Part shown: positions 6,462-15,013 of the stretch, one piece after another
How positions within the stretch are numbered: position 1 is the stretch's first letter
How the letters are laid out: every line of letters begins with the position of its first letter
Position numbers and translations under genes: made by a program
Source: Avidehalobacter sp964569265
GTDB taxonomy: Bacteria; Bacillota; Dehalobacteriia; UBA4068; UBA4997
Length of the DNA stretch: 26,226 nucleotides
Direction of reading: 5' to 3'
Assembly (NCBI GenBank): GCA_964569265.1
Contig: CAZMTO010000021.1
Coordinates: 1-26,226 of the forward strand
The notes under the pieces: generated by a model
What the model was told of the DNA's origin: nothing
Seen by the model: the letters and a program-made list of their open reading frames with translations, nothing else
Databases searched by the model: none

Positions 6462-8153
6462 TCATTCCGGCATACCAACAATCCTTACACTTTCAATGCC
6501 GCCGCCTACAAGGTCAGTCGTCAGCTTTTCCACTTGCCCTATAATCGCCATACCGCCCAGGCTCTCCAACTTCACCGCCGCCCCGGCATATTCCGAGCCC
6601 GGCAGCAAATCGCCTTCATCAATATAACGCCGCCGGTAATAATCTCTAAGTCCGGCGGCTTTAGCTGCCGCCAGCTCCTCAGTCATCACCGTCACACCGC
6701 CAAAACTCTTACTTTTTTCGCGCGTGCCCTGCGGCACTCCGGGCACCTTTTCGCTGTGTTCCCGCTCTGTCACTTCAAAATCACACCCGGCAACTGTCAC
6801 TTCGCCGGCAGCCAAAACATTCACGCGGCAGCCGTTCAACCTTTCAAAAACTTCAATCAGTTCTGCCCCGTCCACCGCCCTAACCTCGCCGGGCTCATCA
6901 AAATAGATATCCTGCTCGCCGGCCGGCAAATCACCGCGCCAAAGTTCGCCGTAGCCCCCCTTCTTATAGGTGTACGACATTACATTAACGCCGGTTATCA
7001 GCTCATCCATAGTCACCCTGTGCCCCATAACCTTGCGCCCAGCACCAATAACAATCACTTTGTCGGGGGTGCTTACAATACGTATGCCGGCACCACCGGC
7101 AGTTAAAATATAGCCCCCAACCGCAAAAACAAGCCGCTGCAGGGCATCTCTTACACTTCCGGGCTCCAACCATCCTGTAACAGTTTCTTCGGCCAGTTCT
7201 GGGCAAATTTCAAATTCAACTTCCAACGGGCTTAAAATTTCCGTCAAAACATCTGTCAACGGCACCGCCTCAAAATAGCCGCCCCTGTATTCTTCGCCGT
7301 CCAAAATACCGATAATATTCACACATTTTAGCTTTGTCACTGCATCCACGGTTGCTTCTGCCGTCCGCAAATAATACTCACCACGGCAGCGCTTAACCCC
7401 GTTTACAGTCTGCCGGGCTGTCAGCTTCTGCCTATACTGAAAATACTGATACCGCCCGGCAGGGTTTAACAATGCAAATTGCCCGTTTGGGGTATAAAAG
7501 CTAACCTCCAGCTCATCAACCGGCAAATTATCACCGCTTATGCTCACTTCTTCAGTAAGCTCCGCTCTTATTACCTCGCTTTCTCCCAGCGTGGTAATTG
7601 CACCAAACAACACATTTTGCACCCGCAAAAAACAACGCGGCCAGCCCATTGCCGGCACGCTTATTTTTACTCCGGCGTAGCTTTCTACCGGCATTTCACA
7701 AAAATATCTTTGCTCATCCGGGTAAAACACCCCCGATGCCATTTCGTCCCCCGCCTCGTCATACCAGCTTATATCCACTTCATACGGCAGGGCTCCGGCA
7801 AATTCCAATGTAATACCTACGCTGCTGTGCAAAGTCACATCCCCGTCAGCATCAAAAAATTCAGCTTCCAGCACCGGCGGCACATCAAAGCTGCAATCGT
7901 CACCGCACATATCGGCACTCCACCAGCCCCAGGGGTATTCCTCAGCGTTGTCCGGTATCGGCTCGCGGCTGCCGTCCAGCAACCAGCCCTGTACCCAATC
8001 CGGGGTTGCCGCCGCAGGCAAATTCTTCTGCACGCTGCCGCCGTTTGCTGTCTGTACATTGGCAAAAGCCTGGCTGCTGTTGGTCGCAAACCTGCCTTCT
8101 GTCGCTGCATCCACGTCCCACAACCCAAACTCAAAACTGCATTCAGTTCTCAT
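6462..8153 (-). CDS. Tail-associated / baseplate hub protein
   Basis: 563 aa from ATG 8153, preceded by GGGAGG with a 6-nt gap; it overlaps the end of the previous gene (8143) by 11 nt. The order after tape measure and a small tail protein is the usual place for distal tail and hub (Tal-like) proteins that seal the tail tip and carry fibres. The middle part has the mixed alpha/beta pattern of a hub ring (LTEEVSISGDNLPVDELEVS, then LTARQTVNGVKRCRGEYYLR). No lysozyme or peptidase motif is seen at the C-terminus, so tail-linked cell-wall cutting is not supported. The call rests mainly on order and length. Confidence 0.65.
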   Translation of the reverse strand: MRTECSFEFGLWDVDAATEGRFATNSSQAFANVQTANGGSVQKNLPAAATPDWVQGWLLDGSREPIPDNAEEYPWGWWSADMCGDDCSFDVPPVLEAEFFDADGDVTLHSSVGITLEFAGALPYEVDISWYDEAGDEMASGVFYPDEQRYFCEMPVESYAGVKISVPAMGWPRCFLRVQNVLFGAITTLGESEVIRAELTEEVSISGDNLPVDELEVSFYTPNGQFALLNPAGRYQYFQYRQKLTARQTVNGVKRCRGEYYLRTAEATVDAVTKLKCVNIIGILDGEEYRGGYFEAVPLTDVLTEILSPLEVEFEICPELAEETVTGWLEPGSVRDALQRLVFAVGGYILTAGGAGIRIVSTPDKVIVIGAGRKVMGHRVTMDELITGVNVMSYTYKKGGYGELWRGDLPAGEQDIYFDEPGEVRAVDGAELIEVFERLNGCRVNVLAAGEVTVAGCDFEVTEREHSEKVPGVPQGTREKSKSFGGVTVMTEELAAAKAAGLRDYYRRRYIDEGDLLPGSEYAGAAVKLESLGGMAIIGQVEKLTTDLVGGGIESVRIVGMPE

Positions 8154-8502
8154 CGTCGGCCTCCCAAGGGCGCGTGCCCGCAAAGCTCAGCTTCAGGTTG
8201 TCCCAGTAATACCCGTCAGGCCCCTCATAAAGCACCTCATCGGCAACACTGTCAAACATACCGGTATATTCAGTGCCGTCCAGTTCAATCACGGCCTCAC
8301 CGGCAGTTATATCAGCAAACAAAGCTTCATACTCCGCCTTGTCAAAGCCGCCCAGCTCCAGCGTAAAATCCAAATACTGTGCTTTAGTCTCGCTGTGCGT
8401 TCTACCATCCTCACAGGTAACCCGGTATTTTTCCACTCGCCTTATACTGCGGCTTAACGTAGCCACCTCAGCCGACACCTCGCGTCCGTTTATCTTCAGC
8501 AA
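8143..8502 (-). CDS. Small tail protein between tape measure and hub
   Basis: 119 aa from TTG 8502, which lies just past the tape-measure stop (8506-8508) with GGGGGTG as the binding site; no ATG fits. The sequence (MLKINGREVSAEVATLSRSI, then RRVEKYRVTCEDGRTHSETK) is beta-rich and acidic toward the end. It has the size and position of small distal tail or tail-tip adaptor proteins of Bacillota siphophages. No motif allows a firmer call. Confidence 0.6.
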   Translation of the reverse strand: MLKINGREVSAEVATLSRSIRRVEKYRVTCEDGRTHSETKAQYLDFTLELGGFDKAEYEALFADITAGEAVIELDGTEYTGMFDSVADEVLYEGPDGYYWDNLKLSFAGTRPWEADDEN

Positions 8503-8505
8503 AAT

Positions 8506-10908
8506 TTACACCCCCAGTGCCGCGCCTACGCGCGTATCTTCATCACGCAGCCTAATTCTCAAGCGGCTTACAAAAGCGTTGTTCATACCATCGCCCTCAA
8601 TTCGCGCCACCTTTTCTACTGTCCGGTTATTGGTAATAACCTCACGTGTGGTGCCGCCGGTCAAAGCCCTGCCGCTTTCCACCGCCACCGGAGTAACGGT
8701 TGCACTCACCGCCAGCACATCACTTATCGCCGCTTTTACATCACGTATACCGTCGTTTATGCCGCCAACAAAGCCCGCATCGGTCATTTGCCCCAAATAC
8801 CTGAATTTCTTGCTCGGGCTGTTTATCTCCAAAGCCCGTTTGGCTGCCCGCACGGCAGCCGCAGCCACCGAGGCCGCCGCGTTAACCACACTGCTCCTGC
8901 CGTCCAAAATACCCGCTGCCAGGCCACTGCTAAGCGCTTCGCCAACTTCGGGGCTCTCACTGTTCAGCCTATCTTCCACACCGCCCAACAAATCAGCTAT
9001 CTGTCTGTCGGTTTCGGCACGCAGCCCGGCAAGCTCAGCAGCCGCAGCTAACCCGGCCTGCTCGTTAAGCCCCTGCCACATTCGGGCATATTCGGCAAGC
9101 TGTTCATCACTCATCCCATTAAGCGCCAGCAGCTCACCCAAAGCGTCGGGCCCTTTATCGCGCACTGCCGCCACAAAGCTTTCATCCAGCCCGCGCGCCG
9201 CAAGCAGAGCCATTTCATCTGCCCATTGCTGCATAACCTGTTGCTGATCACGCATATTGCCCAGCAGTTCATCAGCCGATACCTCAGCCATTGCCGGCGC
9301 ACCGCCAAACAAATCAAAACTGCCCATAATTTCGGCAGTTCTGCTCTCAAGCGCCTGCCTGTAGGTACTTTCCAGCCGCTCAACCTCATCTGATAATTGT
9401 TTCTGCGCCTTTAATAGTTGCTGTACCGCTTTTTTCTGCTCATCAGCCAAAAGCTCACCGCGGTCTACAACTCTTTGCCAGGCACCCACCAGCTCGCTTG
9501 CGCTCATCCGGTTGTAATCAACCTGCTCATCCAACCAATCCTTGCTGGCTTCATAGCTGTCTTTGCTCGCTTGAGCACTCGCCTTGGCAGCCAATACCTT
9601 AGCCTGAGACAATTCCTTGCTGCTCAGCCTGCCGCTTGCAATCAAATCCTGCCAAAACTCCGCTTCTTCTTGGGCGGTTGCCTTGTTGGTCTTTCTCAAT
9701 TCCTCGGCACCCTGCTTGGCATAGCTTAAAATAGCCTTAGATAACGCCGTCTGTGTTTTTATTACCTTGCCGGAGCTGTCCTGCATACCAATTGCCAACC
9801 CCTCCATACAATACTCCCCAATCCGGGCAAACACCCGGCTGGGGCTGTGTATGCCAAAAACACCCCTAACGCTGTCCGTAATTTCGCCCAGGCTTGCCGC
9901 CGCTTTATCCTTAACCGCCGCTATTCGCGCCTTAATGCCCTGCCACAAACCGTCAACAATATTTTTACCAATGTCAATGGCTTCGTCAAGCAGCTTCTTC
10001 CCCAGCTCGCCGGCTTTCGTCAGGCATATTTGCGCCAAGCTGCTAAGCACCTGCCCAATGCGTGGCAACAAATTCTGCCCCACAATAACAACGCTGTCAA
10101 CAAAGTTATTAAGCAGCAAATTCAAATCCTGCGTGCCGTCGGCAAATCCCACCAGTAAATTTGTCCAGGCACCCTTCATACTGCTTATGCTGCCCTGTAT
10201 AGTGCCTTCTGCTTCTTCTGCCGTTGTTCCGGCAATGCCCATACTAACTTGTACAACGTGTATCGCATCCACAATATCTGCAAAGCTGTTTATATCGTAA
10301 TCGGTTAATATACCCATCTCGGCATTTATCCTGTTAGCATCCGCCAACAGGCGCTCCATCTCGCTTTTCGTGCCGCCATAACCAAGCTTAAGGTTATCCA
10401 GCATAGTATAGTTCTGCTTGGCAAAGCCCTGGTATGCATTCTGAATAGCCTCCATTGCCGTGCCCATCTTGTTGGCGTTATCCGCCATATCAATCACTGC
10501 CGTGTTGCCCATCTCAGCAGCCTTTTGCGTGTCGCCGCCCAAGCTTTGCAGCAAACTGGCAGAAAATCCCGTAATGGTCTCCATATAAGCATTGGCCGAT
10601 AACCCGGCATTTTTATACGCCTCATCCGCATATGCCTCAACCACGCCGGCGCTTTCGCCAAACAACGTTTCTACGCCGCCAACCAACTGCTCATAATCCG
10701 CATAGGCAGCAATGGCATCCTTGCCAACCTTTATAGCAGCTGCACCCGCTGCAGCCGCAGCTGCGCCCGCAGCCAAAAAGCCTACTTTCCATTTGCCAAC
10801 CGCTGTCGATGTTTCCTTTTGCAGCCTGTCAAGCCCGTCTTTTACATTGCTTGCATCAAGCAACGCCTTAAGTATTACCGAGCCTTCATAATCGCTGATA
10901 TCCATCAT
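8506..10908 (-). CDS. Tape measure protein
   Basis: 800 aa, the largest gene of the window. It contains a hydrophobic alanine-rich segment (VGFLAAGAAAAAAGAAAIKV) near residue 50, then long helices. Two copies of a module end in the tape-measure signature: VFGIHSPSRVFARIGEYCMEGLAIGM near residue 350 region and LEINSPSKKFRYLGQMTDAG near residue 715. Between them is a helical spacer with many coiled-coil heptads. The protein sets tail length; at this size the tail should be comparatively short (on the order of 120 nm by the usual per-residue ruler, an estimate). It is preceded by two chaperone-type genes. Confidence 0.9.
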   Translation of the reverse strand: MMDISDYEGSVILKALLDASNVKDGLDRLQKETSTAVGKWKVGFLAAGAAAAAAGAAAIKVGKDAIAAYADYEQLVGGVETLFGESAGVVEAYADEAYKNAGLSANAYMETITGFSASLLQSLGGDTQKAAEMGNTAVIDMADNANKMGTAMEAIQNAYQGFAKQNYTMLDNLKLGYGGTKSEMERLLADANRINAEMGILTDYDINSFADIVDAIHVVQVSMGIAGTTAEEAEGTIQGSISSMKGAWTNLLVGFADGTQDLNLLLNNFVDSVVIVGQNLLPRIGQVLSSLAQICLTKAGELGKKLLDEAIDIGKNIVDGLWQGIKARIAAVKDKAAASLGEITDSVRGVFGIHSPSRVFARIGEYCMEGLAIGMQDSSGKVIKTQTALSKAILSYAKQGAEELRKTNKATAQEEAEFWQDLIASGRLSSKELSQAKVLAAKASAQASKDSYEASKDWLDEQVDYNRMSASELVGAWQRVVDRGELLADEQKKAVQQLLKAQKQLSDEVERLESTYRQALESRTAEIMGSFDLFGGAPAMAEVSADELLGNMRDQQQVMQQWADEMALLAARGLDESFVAAVRDKGPDALGELLALNGMSDEQLAEYARMWQGLNEQAGLAAAAELAGLRAETDRQIADLLGGVEDRLNSESPEVGEALSSGLAAGILDGRSSVVNAAASVAAAAVRAAKRALEINSPSKKFRYLGQMTDAGFVGGINDGIRDVKAAISDVLAVSATVTPVAVESGRALTGGTTREVITNNRTVEKVARIEGDGMNNAFVSRLRIRLRDEDTRVGAALGV

Positions 10909-10920
10909 CTCCTTTCCCCC

Positions 10921-10955
10921 AAAAATAAAAAACAGCCCTCATACAAAAGCTGCTC
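10921..10955 (-). terminator. Possible terminator between Gp15-like gene and tape measure
   Basis: On the minus strand GAGCAGC (10955-10949) can pair with GCTGTTT (10936-10930) with two G-U pairs, followed by a T-rich tail (TTTTTTATTTTT). The stem is weak, so partial termination that lowers tape measure expression relative to the tail tube is plausible. Confidence 0.45.
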
Positions 10956-11001
10956 ATAAAAAACCAACTGCATATCCGCCGCCAAGCCACCCCCGGGGCC
11001 T

Positions 11002-11622
11002 CTATCGTGCCATCTTACGCGCAACCCCGGCCTCGGCAAACATCTTGGCAACCTGTCTGCGCATATCCCTGTCCCTTTCTGCCAGGCTTTGGCTTTGTTT
11101 CGCACTTCGCTTGTTCAAGCCATAAATTCGCTTCAATCGTTTATATTCAGCTGCCATTTTGGGACCCATCTTCCCGGTGTCGGCACCGCGCCAACCCATT
11201 ATGCGGCTTATTTGCTGCTGTTCATCCAGGTTTAAAAATAACGCCCTAAACTTCCACCAATGCAAAAAAGTCATCTCGGCAAGATCAATACCATATTGCC
11301 CCCAAAACGCTGCGTATATCAGCTCGGCATCCTGTTCAAAATCATACAATCGTCTGCCGCGCCCCGCCGACGCCTTTGCAGCCCGTCTGCGCAGCACTTC
11401 GCCGCTTTCGCCGCCGCCCCAAAACCACAGCATTTTATCCCAGGCCGCTTGTATATCTTCCACCGGTTGGCAGTAAAACATCTCCAGTGCCGCCGCCACC
11501 CGCACGCCCTCCGGCAGATCATCGGCCAGCAACAGCCTATCCAGGCGTATCATTTCCCTAAAATCCGCCCTTATCGGCACACCCAGCAAACTAACCGGCG
11601 GCTTTTCCGTCAAAATGCTCAT
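11002..11622 (-). CDS. Gp15-like tail assembly chaperone
   Basis: 206 aa from ATG 11622. The pattern (MSILTEKPPVSLLGVPIRAD, FREMIRLDRLLLADDLPEGV) with MIRLDRLL, a QDAELIYAAFWGQYGIDL segment and LHWWKFRALFLNL matches the Phage_Gp15 (Bacteriophage Gp15) family, which sits before tape measure genes of Bacillota siphophages and is thought to act as the second tail chaperone. In some phages this part is made by a frameshift from the first chaperone, but here it has its own start 8 nt after the previous stop. Confidence 0.8.
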   Translation of the reverse strand: MSILTEKPPVSLLGVPIRADFREMIRLDRLLLADDLPEGVRVAAALEMFYCQPVEDIQAAWDKMLWFWGGGESGEVLRRRAAKASAGRGRRLYDFEQDAELIYAAFWGQYGIDLAEMTFLHWWKFRALFLNLDEQQQISRIMGWRGADTGKMGPKMAAEYKRLKRIYGLNKRSAKQSQSLAERDRDMRRQVAKMFAEAGVARKMAR

Positions 11623-11629
11623 ACGCTGC

Positions 11630-11962
11630 CTACCGTGTATAGGCTGCTATACGGCTGCGCATTGCCTCGCCTTGGGCAGCCGCTGCCTCCGTCACAGCCT
11701 CCACACAGCGCAAAGCAGCATTTAAATCATCAACTTCTCCCAGTACTTCCTGTGCCACGCCCTCACCAAAAAGCACATCTAAAAACCGCCTTACGGCACC
11801 AACTTCATTCTCTATCAGCTCGCTAAGCCCCACAGGTTCGGGCTTTTTCTTTTTAAGCTCCTGCAACGCCAGCTCATAGGCTGCCGCCGTATTGGCCTCA
11901 TAAATATTAAAGGGCAGCTCCAGGCTGCCCATTTTTACACTTAATTCAACACTCTTTGTCAT
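11630..11962 (-). CDS. Tail assembly chaperone (first)
   Basis: 110 aa, helical and acidic, between the tail tube and Gp15-like gene, which is the standard place of the G-type tail chaperone. MTKSVELSVKMGSLELPFNI begins with a beta strand, followed by a helical body (ENEVGAVRRFLDVLFGEGVA). It probably coats the tape measure during tail assembly. The run LKKKKPE is A-rich on the coding strand, but it lies near the middle, not near the end, so programmed frameshifting into the next gene is not supported. Confidence 0.7.
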   Translation of the reverse strand: MTKSVELSVKMGSLELPFNIYEANTAAAYELALQELKKKKPEPVGLSELIENEVGAVRRFLDVLFGEGVAQEVLGEVDDLNAALRCVEAVTEAAAAQGEAMRSRIAAYTR

Positions 11963-11985
11963 TTTATCCTCACGCCGTCTGTATC

Positions 11986-12489
11986 TCAGGTTGCACTGTA
12001 CGTATATTCGGTCGGCATAGCGCCGGCCTTTTTCAGCTCAATATCTATTTCTGCACTTTCCTCGGCAGTACCACCACCGTCCGAATTTACAATAATAGAC
12101 ACCTCGCCCTTTTCTCCCTTGCCGGTAAGCATATTAAAAAATACATAACCGCGGCGCACCGCCTGGCCAACACCGTATACAATATCGTGCTTCAAACAAA
12201 AATCCTGAAACTCATCACCTACATAACGGTCGCCACTAACGCTAAAACTGCGCTGCGTGCCGGTCTTGGTAGTACTCTTGCCCGATCTTATATACGCCTT
12301 GTCCTGAGTTTCCGGGTTAAGCTGTGCATCCACGCCGGCAATGTTTATTTGCGCTACCGCATAATCGCCGGGGCTCGCAGCATTGCCCTCCGCCGTGCAA
12401 TCCACCGCCAGCACAAAGTTGTTGGCTACCACATCACCTTCATAATCCTCACTGGGGGTAACCCCAGCCATTAACTCACTTAATTTCAT
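11986..12489 (-). CDS. Major tail tube protein
   Basis: 167 aa, ATG 12489 after AAAAGGAGTGATTAG, a strong site as expected for an abundant protein. The sequence is beta-rich with a conserved-looking core (QDKAYIRSGKSTTKTGTQRS, FSVSGDRYVGDEFQDFCLKH) typical of SPP1-type tail tube proteins of Bacillota phages, in which residues around the R-S-F-x-V-x-G-D-R strand pack the ring. It is separated from the head genes by a terminator hairpin (12506-12550), so the level of tube mRNA may be set independently. Confidence 0.8.
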   Translation of the reverse strand: MKLSELMAGVTPSEDYEGDVVANNFVLAVDCTAEGNAASPGDYAVAQINIAGVDAQLNPETQDKAYIRSGKSTTKTGTQRSFSVSGDRYVGDEFQDFCLKHDIVYGVGQAVRRGYVFFNMLTGKGEKGEVSIIVNSDGGGTAEESAEIDIELKKAGAMPTEYTYSAT

Positions 12490-12505
12490 CTAATCACTCC
12501 TTTTG

Positions 12506-12550
12506 CATAATAAAACCGCCTTCCGAGCCTTTAATCGCACCAAAAGGCGG
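12506..12550 (-). terminator. Terminator between tail-completion and tail-tube genes
   Basis: On the minus strand CCGCCTT (12550-12544 region) pairs with AAGGCGG (12522-12516) and is followed by TTTTATTATGC. The tail matches that of the other late-operon terminators (25012, 18671, 17869, 16753, 14404). It lies 16-60 nt before the tail tube start. Confidence 0.75.
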
Positions 12551-12573
12551 CTTGTCCATTCACTTTATTTTTA

Positions 12574-13101
12574 TTAGTCATTGTGGCCGGCAACCGGTTT
12601 GGGCGCCGCGGCTGCCTGTCTGTAAACCAGTCTGCACTGCATCTGATACCTTGCATATTCTGTCTCAGGCGCAAACACATAACCGCTGCTGTTCACCTCT
12701 ACGCGGCGGCAGCTTCGCCCCTCGCCCAACTCAGGCAAATCACCGGCACGGCTTTTCCGCTCCAGCCAGTCGCCCAGCCATTCAAAAAAGCCTATGTTGT
12801 CCATCTGGCAGCGCACGTCTTCGCCCCAAAAGGCCCGCATAGCTATAACAAAATCAAACTGCCGCACGCTGCTGCCATCCAGATACCGCTTAATAACACT
12901 GTTCACCGGTATAACATCAATCGAAAATTCTCCGGCTTCCGGCGGCAAAAAATCCACGTTCAGCTTGCTGCCGCTAAAGCCCTCAAAATTTGCCAGCCAT
13001 TTACGTACTGCCCTAATTATCGTGCTGCTGCAACCATCATCCACAGTGCCACTCTCCGGCGATTTTACCGCCCTTCCTGCGGTCATTTTCCCGTCTGCCA
13101 T
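12574..13101 (-). CDS. Minor capsid / tail terminator-like protein
   Basis: 175 aa, ATG 13101 after AGGAGGTATAAGTT. Its order after the neck protein and before the tail tube, and the pattern FSIDVIPVNSVIKRYLDGSS, RQFDFVIAMRAFWGEDVRCQ, EWLGDWLERKSRAGDLPEL, fit the Minor_capsid_3 type proteins, believed to work as the tail terminator or tail-to-head joining ring. The alpha/beta fold with a long helix is consistent. No enzymatic motif. Confidence 0.7.
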   Translation of the reverse strand: MADGKMTAGRAVKSPESGTVDDGCSSTIIRAVRKWLANFEGFSGSKLNVDFLPPEAGEFSIDVIPVNSVIKRYLDGSSVRQFDFVIAMRAFWGEDVRCQMDNIGFFEWLGDWLERKSRAGDLPELGEGRSCRRVEVNSSGYVFAPETEYARYQMQCRLVYRQAAAAPKPVAGHND

Positions 13102-13122
13102 AACTTATACCTCCTGGCATTT

Positions 13123-13536
13123 TTACCACCCTCTGGCGCGTCTTTTTATATAGGTGTCCACATTCCTCACCAGCTCGTCACTTCTGTCTGCCATCATCCG
13201 CCTGTCCCAATAGGCGCCGCGCATTGGCCCACCGTTATACGTCAGTTGCCTGTCAGTGGGGTGTTTGGGGCCGGTGCCGCCATAAACTATGCCCATATAC
13301 TGATAGTGCGCATACGGCCCCGGATACGTTATCGTACTGCCGTCCCTGCTTACCCTGGCAGAATTCTTCAAAGTGCCGTCCCGCATCGGTGTATATTTAT
13401 CACAAAGGCGCACTATTTCGCTGGCTAAATACTTTTGCGCCCTATAATCCAGCCCCAGGCCACGCCGCCACAAAATTTCGTCCACGGCAATATTACATTC
13501 CGCCAACAAACTGAATTTCGGGTTTTTTATCCTCAT
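13123..13536 (-). CDS. Minor capsid / head-tail neck protein
   Basis: 137 aa from ATG 13536; an in-frame TTG at 13551 would add five residues and neither has a strong binding site. The motif LCDKYTPMRDGTLKNSARVS followed by GPYAHYQYMGIVYGG and WDRRMMADRSDELVRNVDTY matches the Minor_capsid_2 / HK97-gp10-like neck proteins, where 'P-M-(R/D)-x-G-x-L-K-x-S' precedes the beta core and Y-A-x-x-x-(H/Q)-x-G is conserved. It likely sits at the head-to-tail connection. Confidence 0.75.
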   Translation of the reverse strand: MRIKNPKFSLLAECNIAVDEILWRRGLGLDYRAQKYLASEIVRLCDKYTPMRDGTLKNSARVSRDGSTITYPGPYAHYQYMGIVYGGTGPKHPTDRQLTYNGGPMRGAYWDRRMMADRSDELVRNVDTYIKRRARGW

Positions 13537-13584
13537 CTCATCGCCCGCCAATCAAAAACCTATTTTTTTAACAAGCAATGTTGC

Positions 13585-13911
13585 TTATTTGCAGGTAAGC
13601 TTAATGTGTGGCAAATTCCCCCGCCGGTTATCTCCCACGCCAATTACCACCGTATGTCCATACATTTCAATGTCCTGCCGCTCCGCTATGCTCTCCGCCC
13701 GGTCAAACACAACAAAATCCCCGGCTTCAGGCAACCGCTCCGGCAAAACAGCTTCAGGTATTCGTATAGTTGCCACCACCGCCGCAACTACGCCCTTATC
13801 GCCAACAGTATGCTCTACCCTCTGATAAACACTTACACCCTCAATAACGTCACAGTAATACGCCCCATCTGCATAGTGTATCACCGTTATCACCCGGTTA
13901 GCCCCTAACAT
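13585..13911 (-). CDS. Head closure (stopper)-type protein
   Basis: 108 aa from ATG 13911, whose start overlaps the stop of the previous gene (ATGTTAG), the usual coupling in phage head modules. The sequence (MLGANRVITVIHYADGAYYC) and the central VEHTVGDKGVVAAVVATIRI segment followed by EAGDFVVFDRAESIAERQDI is a compact beta-barrel-like pattern found at this place in many Clostridia-type phages. It probably forms the stopper ring that closes the portal channel. Annotation is by order and pattern. Confidence 0.65.
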   Translation of the reverse strand: MLGANRVITVIHYADGAYYCDVIEGVSVYQRVEHTVGDKGVVAAVVATIRIPEAVLPERLPEAGDFVVFDRAESIAERQDIEMYGHTVVIGVGDNRRGNLPHIKLTCK

Positions 13912-14261
13912 TTGGCCGCTCCTTTCATACCATCCACACCGCGGTAAAAAAGCCCCCCGCCGCCCAAATATAAGGCTGCCGCCCGGTAACATTCTGCGTT
14001 CACCTCTGCCGATGAAGCGTCCGCATAACTCACCGCATAGCCGTCGTTGGTCTCGCTGCTTATCCCGGCACGGCTATCAGCACGCTGCATAACATCGGCC
14101 ACCGCACAAATCGCCCGGCGCCCCGCCTCCTCCGGCAACAGCCTGCCGGAGGTTATCTGCCAAACAAAGGCCGCCGCTGCCGCACCGTAATGCTTAAAAT
14201 CCGCTGCACTCATAGCACCACCATACTCCTCGGTATAAAACGTATTATCCGCGTATAACAT
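13905..14261 (-). CDS. Head-tail connector (adaptor) protein, Gp6/Gp15-like
   Basis: 118 aa from ATG 14261, after GAGGGGAAGG. It is helical, with repeated AAAA-rich helices (FKHYGAAAAAFVWQITSGRL, EEAGRRAICAVADVMQRADS) and a C-terminal short segment, which is the form of the four-helix adaptor bound below the portal. It lies after the RelB-YoeB module and the 33-aa gene, and overlaps the next gene's start. Confidence 0.7.
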   Translation of the reverse strand: MLYADNTFYTEEYGGAMSAADFKHYGAAAAAFVWQITSGRLLPEEAGRRAICAVADVMQRADSRAGISSETNDGYAVSYADASSAEVNAECYRAAALYLGGGGLFYRGVDGMKGAAKC

Positions 14262-14276
14262 AACCTTCCCCTCGCC

Positions 14277-14378
14277 TTACTTCTTTTTGCCCTTGATATT
14301 CTCCGCCTTTTTGTCCCGGCTATCTTTGCCATCCGCAGCCTTCGGCTTAGGCTTTACCAACAAACCTACCGTTCGCAT
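14277..14378 (-). CDS. 33-aa lysine-rich phage peptide
   Basis: ATG 14378 with AGGAGAGGAAGGGTAAT in front; stop TAA at 14277. The peptide is MRTVGLLVKPKPKAADGKDS followed by RDKKAENIKGKKK. Small proteins with an N-terminal V-(K/R)-L-L-x-K-P-K motif and a lysine-rich tail occur between the capsid and connector genes of Bacillota phages in my knowledge. Possibly a nucleic-acid- or capsid-binding accessory. Function not established. Too short to be found by length filters but the binding site and spacing are convincing. Confidence 0.65.
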   Translation of the reverse strand: MRTVGLLVKPKPKAADGKDSRDKKAENIKGKKK

Positions 14379-14403
14379 ATTACCCTTCCTCTCCTGTTTT
14401 TGA

Positions 14404-14434
14404 GCATAATAAAACCGCCCGGTTAAAGGCGGTT
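14404..14434 (-). terminator. Terminator after the YoeB gene
   Basis: On the minus strand AACCGCC (14434-14428) pairs with GGCGGTT (14419-14413) and is followed by TTTTATTATGCTC. It lies 17-47 nt after the YoeB stop. It isolates the RelB-YoeB module from downstream connector genes, or attenuates the late operon. Confidence 0.8.
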
Positions 14435-14450
14435 ATTCTCACAAATTGTT

Positions 14451-14723
14451 TTAGTTATCAGCATAAAGTCCTCGGCAGGCAATAATCAAAACCTTGTCAT
14501 CTTCCACAGCGTAAACCAGTCTGTGTTCTTCATCAATTCGCCTGCTCCAAAAGCCGGCAAGGCTTCCTTTAAGCGGCTCCGGTTTTCCAATACCTTCAAA
14601 CGGGTTTCGGCTAACATCCTTCAAAAGCTGATTTATCCTTTTTAAGGTTTTCCTGTCTTGCCCTTGCCAATAAAGATAATCCTCCCAGGCATCAAAATCC
14701 CACTGCATTATTTTTGTTGCCAT
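14451..14723 (-). CDS. yoeB: YoeB-family mRNA interferase toxin
   Basis: 90 aa from ATG 14723, 2 nt after the antitoxin stop, with GAGGA (inside the antitoxin gene) as the binding site. The pattern is clear: MQWDFDAWEDYLYWQGQDRK, then TLKRINQLLKDVSRNPFEGI, GKPEPLKGSLAGFWSRRIDEEHRLVY. The conserved W-E-D-Y-x-x-W-Q, P-F-x-G-x-G-K-P-E-x-L-K and S-R-R-I-x-x-x-H-R-L-V-Y motifs of YoeB/Txe toxins are present, including the E, R and H/Y residues used in ribosome-dependent mRNA cleavage. It should be active if expressed alone. The partner is a RelB/DinJ-like protein rather than the more common YefM. Confidence 0.93.
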   Translation of the reverse strand: MATKIMQWDFDAWEDYLYWQGQDRKTLKRINQLLKDVSRNPFEGIGKPEPLKGSLAGFWSRRIDEEHRLVYAVEDDKVLIIACRGLYADN

Positions 14724-14725
14724 TG

Positions 14726-14989
14726 TCAATCCTCTGTCAAATCCCGTTCCACAAACCTAAGCTTACCGGCTTTGTAATCCGCCATTTTCTGCTCCAAATA
14801 TTTGATATTACTTTCGGAATAAAACGGATCTGCGCAAATCTCAAAAGGAATACGGCGCTCCCTACCCACCTTCTTGGCAAAAACCGTAAATGCCGCACTC
14901 ATACTCAGTCCCATATCAGCGCAAGCCTGCTCCATACTCTTTTTAACATCAGCATCCAACTTAAAATTTACATTTACTGTCTGTGACAT
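14726..14989 (-). CDS. relB: RelB/DinJ-family antitoxin
   Basis: 87 aa from ATG 14989; a longer frame up to 15037 would run through the promoter, so the start is placed here, after AAGGAGGGGGG. MSQTVNVNFKLDADVKKSME begins with the beta strand of a ribbon-helix-helix domain (dimer, DNA binding), then helix EQACADMGLSMSAAFTVFAK, as in DinJ/RelB. The C-terminal half (ESNIKYLEQKMADYKAGKLR) is the toxin-binding helix that neutralises YoeB. As for other such pairs it probably binds its own promoter (15014-15042). Confidence 0.92.
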   Translation of the reverse strand: MSQTVNVNFKLDADVKKSMEQACADMGLSMSAAFTVFAKKVGRERRIPFEICADPFYSESNIKYLEQKMADYKAGKLRFVERDLTED

Positions 14990-15013
14990 ATCCACGCCCC
15001 CCCTCCTTTCTTT

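Noticed and set aside
6294..7106. Plus-strand 270-codon frame opposite the hub gene
   Set aside because: Shadow frame; composition and lack of start signals argue against translation.
11630..11962. Programmed frameshift between the two tail chaperones
   Set aside because: The A-rich LKKKK stretch lies mid-gene and the second chaperone has its own ATG 8 nt after the stop; no slippery heptamer is seen near the end.
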